In this document: piece after piece, positions 30,819-38,670 of the stretch
Layout: each line of letters starts with the position of its first letter
Position numbering within the stretch: the first letter of the stretch is position 1
From: a virus
Reading direction: 5' to 3' (one strand)
Length of the DNA: 44,588 nt
IMG/VR virus record: IMGVR_UViG_3300035670_000412
Span: 1 to 44,588 of that record
Notes under the pieces: model-generated
Told to the model about the DNA's origin: nothing
Database searches by the model: none
The model's input: only the letters and a program-made list of their open reading frames with translations
Translations under genes and position numbers: made by a program

Positions 30819-31238
30819 TCAGACGGACACGAGCGCCGCGAAGGCCTGCTCGTAGCTGGCGCCGGGGTTGTCGCGGCGGTACTTGTGGATGGCCTCGGGC
30901 GTGACCTTGCCGGCCCGGGGCGCGCCGCTGGCGATGCCGGTGGCCTGCTCGGCGGTGAAGCCCGGCGGCAGCTTGGACGCCGCGGTCTTGGCCAGCGACT
31001 GCACGGCGGCGAACTGCTCGGCCGTCATGTCCAGGTAGGGCTTGGCGGCGTCGGCGCTGAAGGACTCGCCCAGCATCGCCTTGACGGCCACTTCGCGCTC
31101 GGTGCGCTCGCGGGCCTCGAAGCGACCGCGCAGCTCGGCGAGATCGGCCTCGGCCTTGTCGGCGCGGTCCTTCTCGGCGTCGCGCGCAGCGACTGCCGTT
31201 GCCAGCTCGGCAGCGTGGTCGGTGTTGGGGGTGGGCAT
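30819..31238 (-). CDS. Nested scaffold protein (internal start, 139 aa)
   Basis: An in-frame ATG at 31238 is preceded by GGAGGAG with 6-nt spacing, much better than the site of the full gene. It would yield only the coiled-coil scaffold part, starting MPTPNTDHAAELATAV. The same economy is known for lambda C/Nu3 and Mu I/Z. Confidence 0.75.
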   Translation of the reverse strand: MPTPNTDHAAELATAVAARDAEKDRADKAEADLAELRGRFEARERTEREVAVKAMLGESFSADAAKPYLDMTAEQFAAVQSLAKTAASKLPPGFTAEQATGIASGAPRAGKVTPEAIHKYRRDNPGASYEQAFAALVSV

Positions 31239-31826
31239 GAAGAGCTCCTCCGTGGTGAGCAGCGGCACGCGGCGCGCCGCTGCCAGGGGGTTGAACACAG
31301 TTGCGCTGGTGCTGCCGTCGGCGCCGAGCGCGACGAAGCTCGTCTCGCGCACGCGGCTGCGGCGAAAGACGTGCGTTTTGCCGGTGACGGCGCGGCCGTT
31401 GAGCGTGACGGTCGTGTTGGCCGGCACCTCCTCGATAGCGTCGGCGAAGATGCCCACGCTCATCTGCCATGGCATGCCGGCGTCGGCCTTGGCCGCCACG
31501 CGGTCGGCCTCGGGCTCGGTGCCGGTGAACAGGCGCCCCGCAATAGCGAGCTGCGCGCCGTCGTTGGTCACCTGGTCGATCACACCGATGGCGCGATCGG
31601 GGTCGTGCTGCAGCAGCAGCGGCATGGGCGTGGCGGCCTGCAGGCCGGCCAAGTCGAAGGCCACCGCATCCCACCAGCCGTGGTCTGCGATGACGCCGCC
31701 GCCGTAGGCCACGCCCGAGAAGCGGCGCGGCGCCTTCGGGTCAGCGGCGGATGCAGCGGCCAGCTGCACCGGCGCGGCAAAGCACAGCCCCTCGGGAGGC
31801 ACCTCGATGCTGCGCGCGGTCGTCAT
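30819..31826 (-). CDS. Prohead protease with C-terminal scaffold (Mu I/Z-like)
   Basis: A 335-aa protein. Residues 1-195 resemble the Mu gpI-type prohead protease (RRFSGVAYGGGVIADHGWWD; MPLLLQHDPDRAIGVIDQV with catalytic His candidate; RVRETSFVALGADGS with Ser). Residues 197-335 form the acidic coiled-coil scaffold (AARDAEKDRADKAEADLAEL). It cleaves itself, scaffold and capsid during maturation. It is the last minus gene before the plus-strand structural island. Confidence 0.82.
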   Translation of the reverse strand: MTTARSIEVPPEGLCFAAPVQLAAASAADPKAPRRFSGVAYGGGVIADHGWWDAVAFDLAGLQAATPMPLLLQHDPDRAIGVIDQVTNDGAQLAIAGRLFTGTEPEADRVAAKADAGMPWQMSVGIFADAIEEVPANTTVTLNGRAVTGKTHVFRRSRVRETSFVALGADGSTSATVFNPLAAARRVPLLTTEELFMPTPNTDHAAELATAVAARDAEKDRADKAEADLAELRGRFEARERTEREVAVKAMLGESFSADAAKPYLDMTAEQFAAVQSLAKTAASKLPPGFTAEQATGIASGAPRAGKVTPEAIHKYRRDNPGASYEQAFAALVSV

Positions 31827-31858
31827 GGGCCGCGAATGTGATGCAACCCGCGCGCCGT

Positions 31859-31884
31859 GTCATGAGGAAGCATTTCCTCATGAC
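31859..31884. promoter_or_regulatory. 26-bp inverted repeat at the divergent junction
   Basis: GTCATGAGGAA and TTCCTCATGAC form a perfect 11-bp stem around GCAT. It lies in the 117 bp between the minus head genes and the plus structural island, where a promoter for the island must be. An operator or an mRNA hairpin is possible. Confidence 0.6.
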
Positions 31885-31943
31885 GGTGCGGCGAATTGCG
31901 CGGAGCATGTCGGAGCTTCAGACCACCCCGGAAGGACATCACC

Positions 31944-32339
31944 ATGGCCAAGAAAGCCAACAGCACCCTCCGCACCGCCTGGGCGCAGTCGTTGATCGAC
32001 ACGCTCGGCGCGAGCCACAAGATCAAGTTCTACAACGGCACGCAGCCGGCAGACACGAGTGCTGCGATCAGCGGCCCGACGCTGCTGGCGACGCTGACGG
32101 CCGACGCCACGCCGGGCAGCGCCTCCGCGGGCGTGCTGACCTTCGACGCTGCGAACTACACGCAGACGAACTCGTCGCACGTCAACGGCACGCCGACCTG
32201 GGTGAGTTTCACCACCTCGGCCGATGTCCGCGTGTACGAGCTGGCGATCCCCGCGGACGGCATGACTTTCACCGGGACGATCCAGAACGGCGTGGACATC
32301 GCGCGTGGTGCGTGGACCTGGACGGCGCCTGACGCGTGA
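31944..32339 (+). CDS. Structural protein, first gene of plus island (131 aa)
   Basis: ATG 31944 has AAGGA 8 nt upstream. It begins MAKKANSTLRTAWAQSLIDT and is beta-rich afterwards (SHKIKFYNGTQPADT; WVSFTTSADVRVYELAI). Such proteins occur among virion/tail genes of several betaproteobacterial phages. It is coupled to the next gene through TGATG. Function inferred only as a virion component. Confidence 0.65.
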   Translation: MAKKANSTLRTAWAQSLIDTLGASHKIKFYNGTQPADTSAAISGPTLLATLTADATPGSASAGVLTFDAANYTQTNSSHVNGTPTWVSFTTSADVRVYELAIPADGMTFTGTIQNGVDIARGAWTWTAPDA

Positions 32340-32728
32340 TGCCAGATCCGGTATTCCCGCCGCTGCCGGAGGCGCCGACCGGCGCCGACGCGCAGCAGTG
32401 GCGTGACTACATCGAGCGCGTGCAGGCCTACAACTACGCTGTCGGCCTGATGGACGCGCGTGTCCGCGCGCTTGTAGCCGAGAAGCACGCTCAGGCTCAA
32501 GCCGACACCGCCGCGGCCATGAACGCGGCAGCGGAGGCCTCGAAAGAGGCGGCTCTGACGATGCTTCAGCCCGTGCCGAGGATGCCGCTGACGCGCGCCG
32601 AACTCGCGTGGGACGCGCTGCGCCACATGCCGCACATCACCGGCATGACCGATCTGCAACAGGTTGACGTTGCGGTGATGCGTGCCGATGCGTTCCTGCG
32701 GCGGTTCCCGCCCTCTCCGACCGCCTGA
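32339..32728 (+). CDS. Chaperone-like protein of the plus island (129 aa)
   Basis: ATG 32339 overlaps the preceding stop. The protein is almost all helix (EKHAQAQADTAAAMNAAAEA then SKEAALTMLQPV), with a Pro-rich start and end. Placed in front of the propeller protein, it may be its assembly factor. No family recognised. Confidence 0.6.
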   Translation: MPDPVFPPLPEAPTGADAQQWRDYIERVQAYNYAVGLMDARVRALVAEKHAQAQADTAAAMNAAAEASKEAALTMLQPVPRMPLTRAELAWDALRHMPHITGMTDLQQVDVAVMRADAFLRRFPPSPTA

Positions 32729-32743
32729 CGAGGCAGCCCGATC

Positions 32744-34210
32744 ATGTGGCTGATCCTCGACAGCGCGACGCGGGCCGCGTGGTCGGCAGCCACGTCGCAG
32801 CAGGGCCAGCTGCAGGCCATCACAACGGCCTTTGGCGGCTCGCCTGTCACCGCGCGCCTGTTCGGCGGCGACGGCACGTTGCGCCGCGTGCTCACGCTGC
32901 CAGTGCTCACCATCGACACCGCGGCGAGCCCGCGGCGCATCGTGCTCGGCGCCCTGGCGGCCGACAGTCCGATCACAGCCGGGTCGCTCGGCAAGTGGGT
33001 GCTGCGCACAGCGGGCGGGGTCGACATCATGGAGGCCGATGCGGGCCTCGCGGGGTCGACCATCGTGCATCCAGGCACGGTCAAGGCGCTCTGCACGCCG
33101 ACGCTGGCTGGTGTTGAGATCGCGTCCGATGCTCAACTGCCGGCAACGGCACTGCCGACGTGGATGTCCGGCCAGGCGATCAACGAGTGGCGCCAGATCA
33201 GCGGCACGTCACTGAGTACGGCGCCGGCCACGGGCGGCGGTAGCAATGTCCCGCAGGGCAAACAGGATGCATGGTGCGGCTGGCACGTTGATCCGCGCAA
33301 CGGCGACATCCTGAGCGTCGGGCAGGGCGGGCACGGCGACTATTACGGGAACGAAGTCAATCGACTCAGGCTGAGCGACAACGTGCCGGCGTGGGTCGAG
33401 CTGGTGCCGCGCTCGGACATCAGCGCGCTGACGCAGGCGTCTGACTACTACACAGACGGCAAGCCCGCATCGACGCACGGATACCACACGGGCGTTACGG
33501 TGGGGGCGCGTGCGCTCCGGTTCCCAGGCGCATCGCGGTCGCAAAACGGCTCGTCGACGCAAACGATTACGGCGTTCAATCTGGACAGCCAAGCATGGGA
33601 GTCGGCTGCGACGTGGCAGGGGCTGGCGTGGCCGGCGTCCGTGACTACGGCCGGCGGCACTTACGCTGCGCACCCGGTAACGGGCGAGGTGTTCGCGTGG
33701 TATGACAATTACGGTGTGCATCTGTGGACCCCCGGTGTGCCAGGGTCGTGGACCACGCTTGTTACCAACCCGCCGGGGTCGTCCGTGTATTACACGGCCG
33801 CCGCTATTGACCCGACGCGCCAGCAAATGTTCTTGTTGGGCGGCAACCTGGGCAGTGTTTGCAGGACGTACAACATACAGACAAACACGATCTCTGAAAT
33901 ATCGTTGACCGGCGTCAATCTGTCATCGTCATACGGTATCGGCCTGGTCTACGTGCCGGCGCTGGACAAGTACGTCGCGTGCGTGCCGACAACGTCGGGC
34001 AGCGGCGTCTACCTCATCACGCCGAACGGCACAACGACATGGGCGTGCGAGGCACTGGCGACGACGGGCGGGGCGGCCATCGCCGACACGCTGAGCTATG
34101 ACGGGTTCAACCCGTTTACAAAATTCTTGTATGTCCCCACGCTTGGCGGCTGCGTCTTCGGCCCGCGTTGGGCGTCTAATGTCTGGTTCCTTCGGTTGCA
34201 CGCAGTCTAA
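32744..34210 (+). CDS. Kelch/beta-propeller adsorption protein candidate (488 aa)
   Basis: An N-terminal 110-residue region is followed by repeated Gly-rich blades (WHVDPRNGDILSVGQGGHGD; HPVTGEVFAWYDNYGVHLW; IDPTRQQMFLLGGNLGSV; VPALDKYVACVPTTSGSGVY), the look of a kelch-type propeller. Virion propellers often bind sugars or surface proteins, so this is a receptor-binding candidate. The second half (33.6-34.2 kb) is AT-richer than its surroundings, with codons such as ATA and AAA, suggesting transfer from another source. Confidence 0.65.
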   Translation: MWLILDSATRAAWSAATSQQGQLQAITTAFGGSPVTARLFGGDGTLRRVLTLPVLTIDTAASPRRIVLGALAADSPITAGSLGKWVLRTAGGVDIMEADAGLAGSTIVHPGTVKALCTPTLAGVEIASDAQLPATALPTWMSGQAINEWRQISGTSLSTAPATGGGSNVPQGKQDAWCGWHVDPRNGDILSVGQGGHGDYYGNEVNRLRLSDNVPAWVELVPRSDISALTQASDYYTDGKPASTHGYHTGVTVGARALRFPGASRSQNGSSTQTITAFNLDSQAWESAATWQGLAWPASVTTAGGTYAAHPVTGEVFAWYDNYGVHLWTPGVPGSWTTLVTNPPGSSVYYTAAAIDPTRQQMFLLGGNLGSVCRTYNIQTNTISEISLTGVNLSSSYGIGLVYVPALDKYVACVPTTSGSGVYLITPNGTTTWACEALATTGGAAIADTLSYDGFNPFTKFLYVPTLGGCVFGPRWASNVWFLRLHAV

Positions 34211-34223
34211 GCAAGAGGTCTAG

Positions 34224-35423
34224 ATGGCAACCCGCACACAGATCGCAGCAGACTCATTCGCACGGGCTGGAACGGCTATCGGGTCTGATTGGGCGCAGCT
34301 AAACACGTTTTGGGGGAATGTCCAGATCACGGCGAGCACGCAAAGGGTCCGAGGAACGACAGCTAGCCCTGACCTGACCAGAGGCCAAGCCGTTCGGTGG
34401 GTCGGCGCGGGCACGTTCACCGATGACCAATACGCGACGCTCGAATTGGTCGACCTGACATTTCAGTCGATCGGGTATTACATCGGCGTCGCGGTGCGGT
34501 GCTCGGCCGATACCGATGGCGCGCGTGACTATTACGCGCTGATCGTTTCAAGCGACGCGGCGGGTCCGAACTACACGACCCGGCTTATCAAGATCGTCAA
34601 TGGATCAGCGACGACGCTGCACTCGGCGTCTGTCGCGTGGGCTTCCGGCGACACCGTGGAGCTGGAGGTCGAAGGCACGACGCTGACCGGGATGAAAAAC
34701 GGCTCTGCCCTTGGCGGATCGTTTACTCAGACTGATACGTCTTTGACGACGGGTAAGCCTGGCATTTTGGGGGCGACCGATACCGACACCAGCGCCACCG
34801 GCAAGAACTGGGTCGGCGGGAATCTGACGGCTGGCGACTCTACCCCCCCCACTCTCACCAGCCCGAGCGGCACGGGCGGTATCGGCGTCTGCTCTGGCAG
34901 CGTGAGCACGGACGAAGGCAACGGCACGCTCTACGCGGTTTCCACAGCCAGCGCGACGCAGCCGAGCGTCGCGCAGGTCAAGGCCGGTCAGGATCACACC
35001 GGCACGGCGGCGCTGCGCGCGGTCTCGCAGGCCGTCAGCGCCACGGGCACGCAGACCATCGCCAGCGGGGCCATCACGGGCGGCGCAGGCACACGCTACT
35101 GGCACTTCGTCCACGCGGACGCCGCGGCCAACGACAGCGCTGTGGTCTCGTCGGCGGGGTTCTCGGTCACGGCCGCCCTTGGCATCACCCTGGACGCCCT
35201 TGTCGACGAGAGCGGCAACCCGCGAGCGAGCTACGTGGTCGACAAGGCCTGGGCTGTACGCATCAGCGACAACACGCTGGTTGCGACCTGGACCAACCAG
35301 ACGACCAACGGCTCGGGCGTGCTCACGCTCTCGGACGCGGCTCTGACCGCCGTTCCGCACGCCGTCGTCACCTACACCACCACGGGCCTCAAAGCCGGCG
35401 CCAAGGTCTACACCCCGGCCTGA
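34224..35423 (+). CDS. Tail-fibre-like structural protein (399 aa)
   Basis: Residues 1-200 look like a concanavalin/LamG-type sandwich (WVGAGTFTDDQYATLELVDL; VELEVEGTTLTGMKNGSALG). A fibronectin-III-like part (PTLTSPSGTGGIGVCSG; RYWHFVHADAAANDSAVVSS) and a C-terminal Ig-like part follow. This is a typical modular receptor-binding or fibre layout. A run of eight C at 34843-34850 lies in the linker between domains. Confidence 0.65.
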   Translation: MATRTQIAADSFARAGTAIGSDWAQLNTFWGNVQITASTQRVRGTTASPDLTRGQAVRWVGAGTFTDDQYATLELVDLTFQSIGYYIGVAVRCSADTDGARDYYALIVSSDAAGPNYTTRLIKIVNGSATTLHSASVAWASGDTVELEVEGTTLTGMKNGSALGGSFTQTDTSLTTGKPGILGATDTDTSATGKNWVGGNLTAGDSTPPTLTSPSGTGGIGVCSGSVSTDEGNGTLYAVSTASATQPSVAQVKAGQDHTGTAALRAVSQAVSATGTQTIASGAITGGAGTRYWHFVHADAAANDSAVVSSAGFSVTAALGITLDALVDESGNPRASYVVDKAWAVRISDNTLVATWTNQTTNGSGVLTLSDAALTAVPHAVVTYTTTGLKAGAKVYTPA

Positions 35424-35427
35424 CGCG

Positions 35428-35832
35428 ATGGCGCACTTCCACGGCTCGGTATCCGGCAGTCACGTCCACGGCGATGGCTCGTGGGCCGTCGCGCCGACCA
35501 TCGGCACGATCACGCCAGCGGCCACGAGCATCTTGTTCGCGCACTCTGGCGGCGGCACGCACTACCGCATCTTCGCGCTCGGCGAGTCGGCCGGCGCGTG
35601 GCTCGCGCTCGGCGCCTCGCCGGTCACGGTCAGCGGCCTGACGGCCAACACCGAGTACACGCTACAGATCAGCGGTGACGGGTCCACCGTGGCCGACGCT
35701 GAGAGTACCGGCACGATCAATCCGGGCTCTGGCGGCGGGCAGGTCAGTTCTGGCGTGCCCACGCTGAGCGCGGCGACCGTCATCAATATCAGCGCGACCT
35801 CGGCCACGCCGCGCGTCACGTTGACCTTCTGA
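35428..35832 (+). CDS. Small fibronectin-III-like structural protein (134 aa)
   Basis: A His-rich start (MAHFHGSVSGSHVHGDGSW) may bind metal. The middle is a fibronectin-III-like sandwich (ASPVTVSGLTANTEYTLQIS) and the end is Thr/Ser-rich. It lies 4 bp after the fibre-like gene and 10 bp before the repeat protein. Probably a virion accessory. Confidence 0.65.
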   Translation: MAHFHGSVSGSHVHGDGSWAVAPTIGTITPAATSILFAHSGGGTHYRIFALGESAGAWLALGASPVTVSGLTANTEYTLQISGDGSTVADAESTGTINPGSGGGQVSSGVPTLSAATVINISATSATPRVTLTF

Positions 35833-35842
35833 GGCCGTCGCC

Positions 35843-38167
35843 ATGCCCGTCGTCATCCGCGCCCCGAGCAGCGACACCTCGGCGTCCGGCACATGGACCG
35901 GATCGGTCGGGTCGCGGTGGGCCGTGGTCGACGACTACCCGGACACCGCAACCGACAACCTCATCCACGGCACGGCGGCCGGGGCGATCCAGTTCGGCTA
36001 TGCGGCGCCGAATGTTCCGGCCGGGTCTTCCATCGTCTCGGTTGTCGTCAGGTACTACGCAAACAAGACCGCCCCGCAGGGCGTTTCGTTTGGCGCACGA
36101 ATCACGGTCAACGGCACCGCCTATGACAGCGCGGCCGACAACGTGGCCAACGGCACGCCGACCCTTTACACGAAGACCTGGACGACAAACCCATCTACCG
36201 GCGCGGCATGGACGCGCGACCAGGTCAACGGCACGGCGGGCAGCGGCAACCTGACGGCGTTCGGCACCTTCGCCAACGACGCCAACCCGACTATTCAGCT
36301 CTGGTCGATCGAGCTGGCGATCGACTACACGGAGCCACCTCCGGTCACGATGTCGACCACGGGCGGCAGCGGCGCGTTCGCGGCGAGCGCGTCTTCGCCG
36401 GCCGTGGCGGCGAGCGCGGTCACTGGAGACTCTGGCTCGTTCGCTGGCGCGGGCAGCGCGCAATCGTCAGCGCAGGCTGATTTGACTGGTGGCGCGGGCG
36501 GCTTCTCGGGTTCAGCGTCGGTCGTGGTGGCGACCAGTTTGTACTACGTGGTCGGCCCCGCCAGTGGCTGGACGGACCCGTCGGCCGCAGAGATCAAGGC
36601 CGGGCAGATCGCAGGGGGCTCGCCAGCCACTGCGGCCGGCAACGATGCGGCGCCGAGCGCGTCGCAGACATTCGACTTCAGCCCGGCCTCGGGTCTATCG
36701 CCCGGCACGGCCTACCGCGTCGCGGTCGTCTGGAGTGACGGCGCCAGCAACAGCAACGTCGCGGTCAGCGCCGAGTGGCAGACATCGCCCCTGGTGTCGG
36801 CGGCGGTCTCTGGCGCTAGCGGCACGCTTTCGGCTGCGTCGAGTCCGCTGGTCACGGCATCGCTCGCGCTCACGGGCGCCTCGGGCACGCTCAGCGGCAC
36901 GGCCAACAGCACGACGACAGTAGTCGCGGCGGTCACTGGATCGTCTGGCGTCTTCGCCGGCAGCGCGCAGACCAATGCGACGGCATCCGCAGCGGTCACG
37001 GGGGCGAGCGGCTCGTTCGCGGCAGCCGCACAGAGCAACGCCACCGCCACGCTCTCGGCCACGGGCAGCAGCGGCACGCTCAGCGCAGCGGCCAACAGCA
37101 CGACGACAGTAGCCGTGGCGATCGCCGGGCAGTCGGGCACGCTCGCGGCCAGCGCGGGCGCATCGTCCAGTGCGACGCTCTCGACAACGGGCAGCACGGG
37201 CACGCTGGCCGCCTCGGCATCGTCGCCGGCCGTCGCCACGCTCGCGGCCACCGGCAGCAGCGCCGCCTTCTCAGGGTCGGCGCAGAGCGTCAGCAGCGTT
37301 GCCCTGGCGGCGTCAAGCAGCAGCGGCACGTTCTCTGGCGGCGCCGGGGCCGGCACGTCGGCGGCGCTCGCTGCGTCGGGCAACAGTGGCGCCTTCGCTG
37401 GCGCGGCATCGTCGCCCGCGGTCGCCACGTTGGCCGCCGTGGGTGGCGCGGGCAGCGTCAGCGCTTCGGCCAGTTCGCCCGCGACGGCGGCGCTGGCGGC
37501 AACCGGCGGCGCCGGGGCTTTCAGCGGCACGGCGCAGACCAACGCGACGGCAACGCTGGCGGCATCCGGCAGCTCGGGCGCGATCTCGGCGTCGGCCAGT
37601 TCCACGGCGGCAGTGGTGCTCGCTGCGGCTGGCAACAGCGGCATCTTCGTCGGTTCGGCGTTCTCGTCGGCCACGGCGGCGGCGGCCATCGGCGGCGGCA
37701 GCGCGGCCTTCAGCGGCGGCGCCGGTGTCGGCACCTCGGCCTCGTTCGGCGCCACGGGCGGCAGCGGGGCGTTCGGCGGCACGGCCAGCAGCACGACGAC
37801 AGCGCAGATGGCGGCGCTCGGCGGCGAAGGCGCGTTCGCAGGTTCGGCCTACCCGCTCACGCGGGCGCAGCTTGCGGCTGCGGGCGGGTCGGGGGCCTTC
37901 GCCGGCAGTGCTTCATCTTCGGCCGGCGCCAGCATGGCGGCCACCGGCGACAGCGGCCAGGCGGCGCTGTCGGCATGGAGCCTGGCCATGGCCAGCTTCG
38001 CAAGCGCCGGCAGCTCAGGGGCTTTCGCCGGCGTTGTCTTCGGCAAGGACACGCGGCGAGAGTTCGTCCGGCTGACCAGCCCCATCGCCACCGCGCGCGC
38101 CTTTGACAGCCCCATCGCCACCGCGCGCGCCCTCGCATCGCTGCTGAACCTCGAGGCGGAAGCATGA
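35843..38167 (+). CDS. Giant Ala/Ser/Gly repeat fibre protein (774 aa)
   Basis: Residues 1-170 form a jelly-roll-like domain (IVSVVVRYYANKTAPQGVSF; IQLWSIELAIDYTEPPP). A fibronectin-III-like module (about 235-315) follows. The remaining 420 residues are about 20 degenerate repeats of 22-24 residues around ATLAATGSSGAFSGSA. These predict a regular beta-solenoid or silk-like filament. The last 45 residues contain a tandem SPIATAR duplication. Third positions are nearly all G/C. It resembles no named fibre family I can recognise. Confidence 0.7.
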   Translation: MPVVIRAPSSDTSASGTWTGSVGSRWAVVDDYPDTATDNLIHGTAAGAIQFGYAAPNVPAGSSIVSVVVRYYANKTAPQGVSFGARITVNGTAYDSAADNVANGTPTLYTKTWTTNPSTGAAWTRDQVNGTAGSGNLTAFGTFANDANPTIQLWSIELAIDYTEPPPVTMSTTGGSGAFAASASSPAVAASAVTGDSGSFAGAGSAQSSAQADLTGGAGGFSGSASVVVATSLYYVVGPASGWTDPSAAEIKAGQIAGGSPATAAGNDAAPSASQTFDFSPASGLSPGTAYRVAVVWSDGASNSNVAVSAEWQTSPLVSAAVSGASGTLSAASSPLVTASLALTGASGTLSGTANSTTTVVAAVTGSSGVFAGSAQTNATASAAVTGASGSFAAAAQSNATATLSATGSSGTLSAAANSTTTVAVAIAGQSGTLAASAGASSSATLSTTGSTGTLAASASSPAVATLAATGSSAAFSGSAQSVSSVALAASSSSGTFSGGAGAGTSAALAASGNSGAFAGAASSPAVATLAAVGGAGSVSASASSPATAALAATGGAGAFSGTAQTNATATLAASGSSGAISASASSTAAVVLAAAGNSGIFVGSAFSSATAAAAIGGGSAAFSGGAGVGTSASFGATGGSGAFGGTASSTTTAQMAALGGEGAFAGSAYPLTRAQLAAAGGSGAFAGSASSSAGASMAATGDSGQAALSAWSLAMASFASAGSSGAFAGVVFGKDTRREFVRLTSPIATARAFDSPIATARALASLLNLEAEA
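38078..38131 (+). repeat. 30-bp tandem duplication at the end of the repeat protein
   Basis: The 24-bp block starting AGCCCCATCGCCACCGCG occurs at 38078-38101 and again at 38108-38131, encoding SPIATARA twice. A recent slippage or a small functional repeat. Confidence 0.85.
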
Positions 38168-38451
38168 CCACCCAGAAGACCTACGTCGGAGACGCCGGAA
38201 CCGCAATCGTCCTGGACTGCGGCCAGGACATCAGCGCGGCTACGGCGCGCAGCATCGAGGCGCGCAAGCCCGACGGCACCACGGCGAGCTGGCCGGCCTA
38301 CGCCAGCGGCACCACGGCGATCCGTTTCGACACGCTGGCCGGCACGCTGGACCAGGCGGGCCGGTGGCGGCTGCAGGCGAAGGTTGCGATGCCTTCGGGC
38401 GAGTGGCGCGGCGAGACGGTGGAACTGGCGGTCTATGCGGAGTTCGGGTGA
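38164..38451 (+). CDS. Small beta-sandwich structural protein (95 aa)
   Basis: ATG 38164 overlaps the previous stop (ATGA). The fold looks like an Ig-like sandwich similar to the N-terminal part of BppU-type baseplate proteins (VGDAGTAIVLDCGQDISAAT; WRLQAKVAMPSGEWRGETVE). It is the last gene of the plus island; its stop TGA abuts the stop of the convergent minus gene. Confidence 0.7.
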   Translation: MTTQKTYVGDAGTAIVLDCGQDISAATARSIEARKPDGTTASWPAYASGTTAIRFDTLAGTLDQAGRWRLQAKVAMPSGEWRGETVELAVYAEFG

Positions 38452-38670
38452 TCAGACGCCCGTCATGCGGCGATCGAAGCCGTCCGGGTCGTCTTCTGGC
38501 TCGACGAACTCGCCGTTGACCCACAAGCCAGCAGCCTCCTGAGCAGCTCGAATGCGGGCTGATTGGGCCTCCATCTCGGCGAGGCGTTCGGGAGTAACGG
38601 GCGGCAGCGGCCTTGCCTGGCCAACTCCGATGCAAAGCGGCAACCCGCCTTTCAAATCTCGTTTGCCCAT
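38452..38670 (-). CDS. Small protein after head morphogenesis gene (72 aa)
   Basis: Starts at ATG 38670, overlapping the end of the upstream gene by 19 bp. It has a helical middle (PERLAEMEAQSARIRAAQEA) and an acidic C-terminus (EPEDDPDGFDRR). It may be an accessory or antidote to the ADP-ribosyltransferase domain encoded upstream, purely by position. Unknown. Confidence 0.6.
   Translation of the reverse strand: MGKRDLKGGLPLCIGVGQARPLPPVTPERLAEMEAQSARIRAAQEAAGLWVNGEFVEPEDDPDGFDRRMTGV

Noticed and set aside
35843-38167. Diversity-generating retroelement target
   Set aside because: No reverse transcriptase, template repeat or adenine-biased variable region is present in the window.
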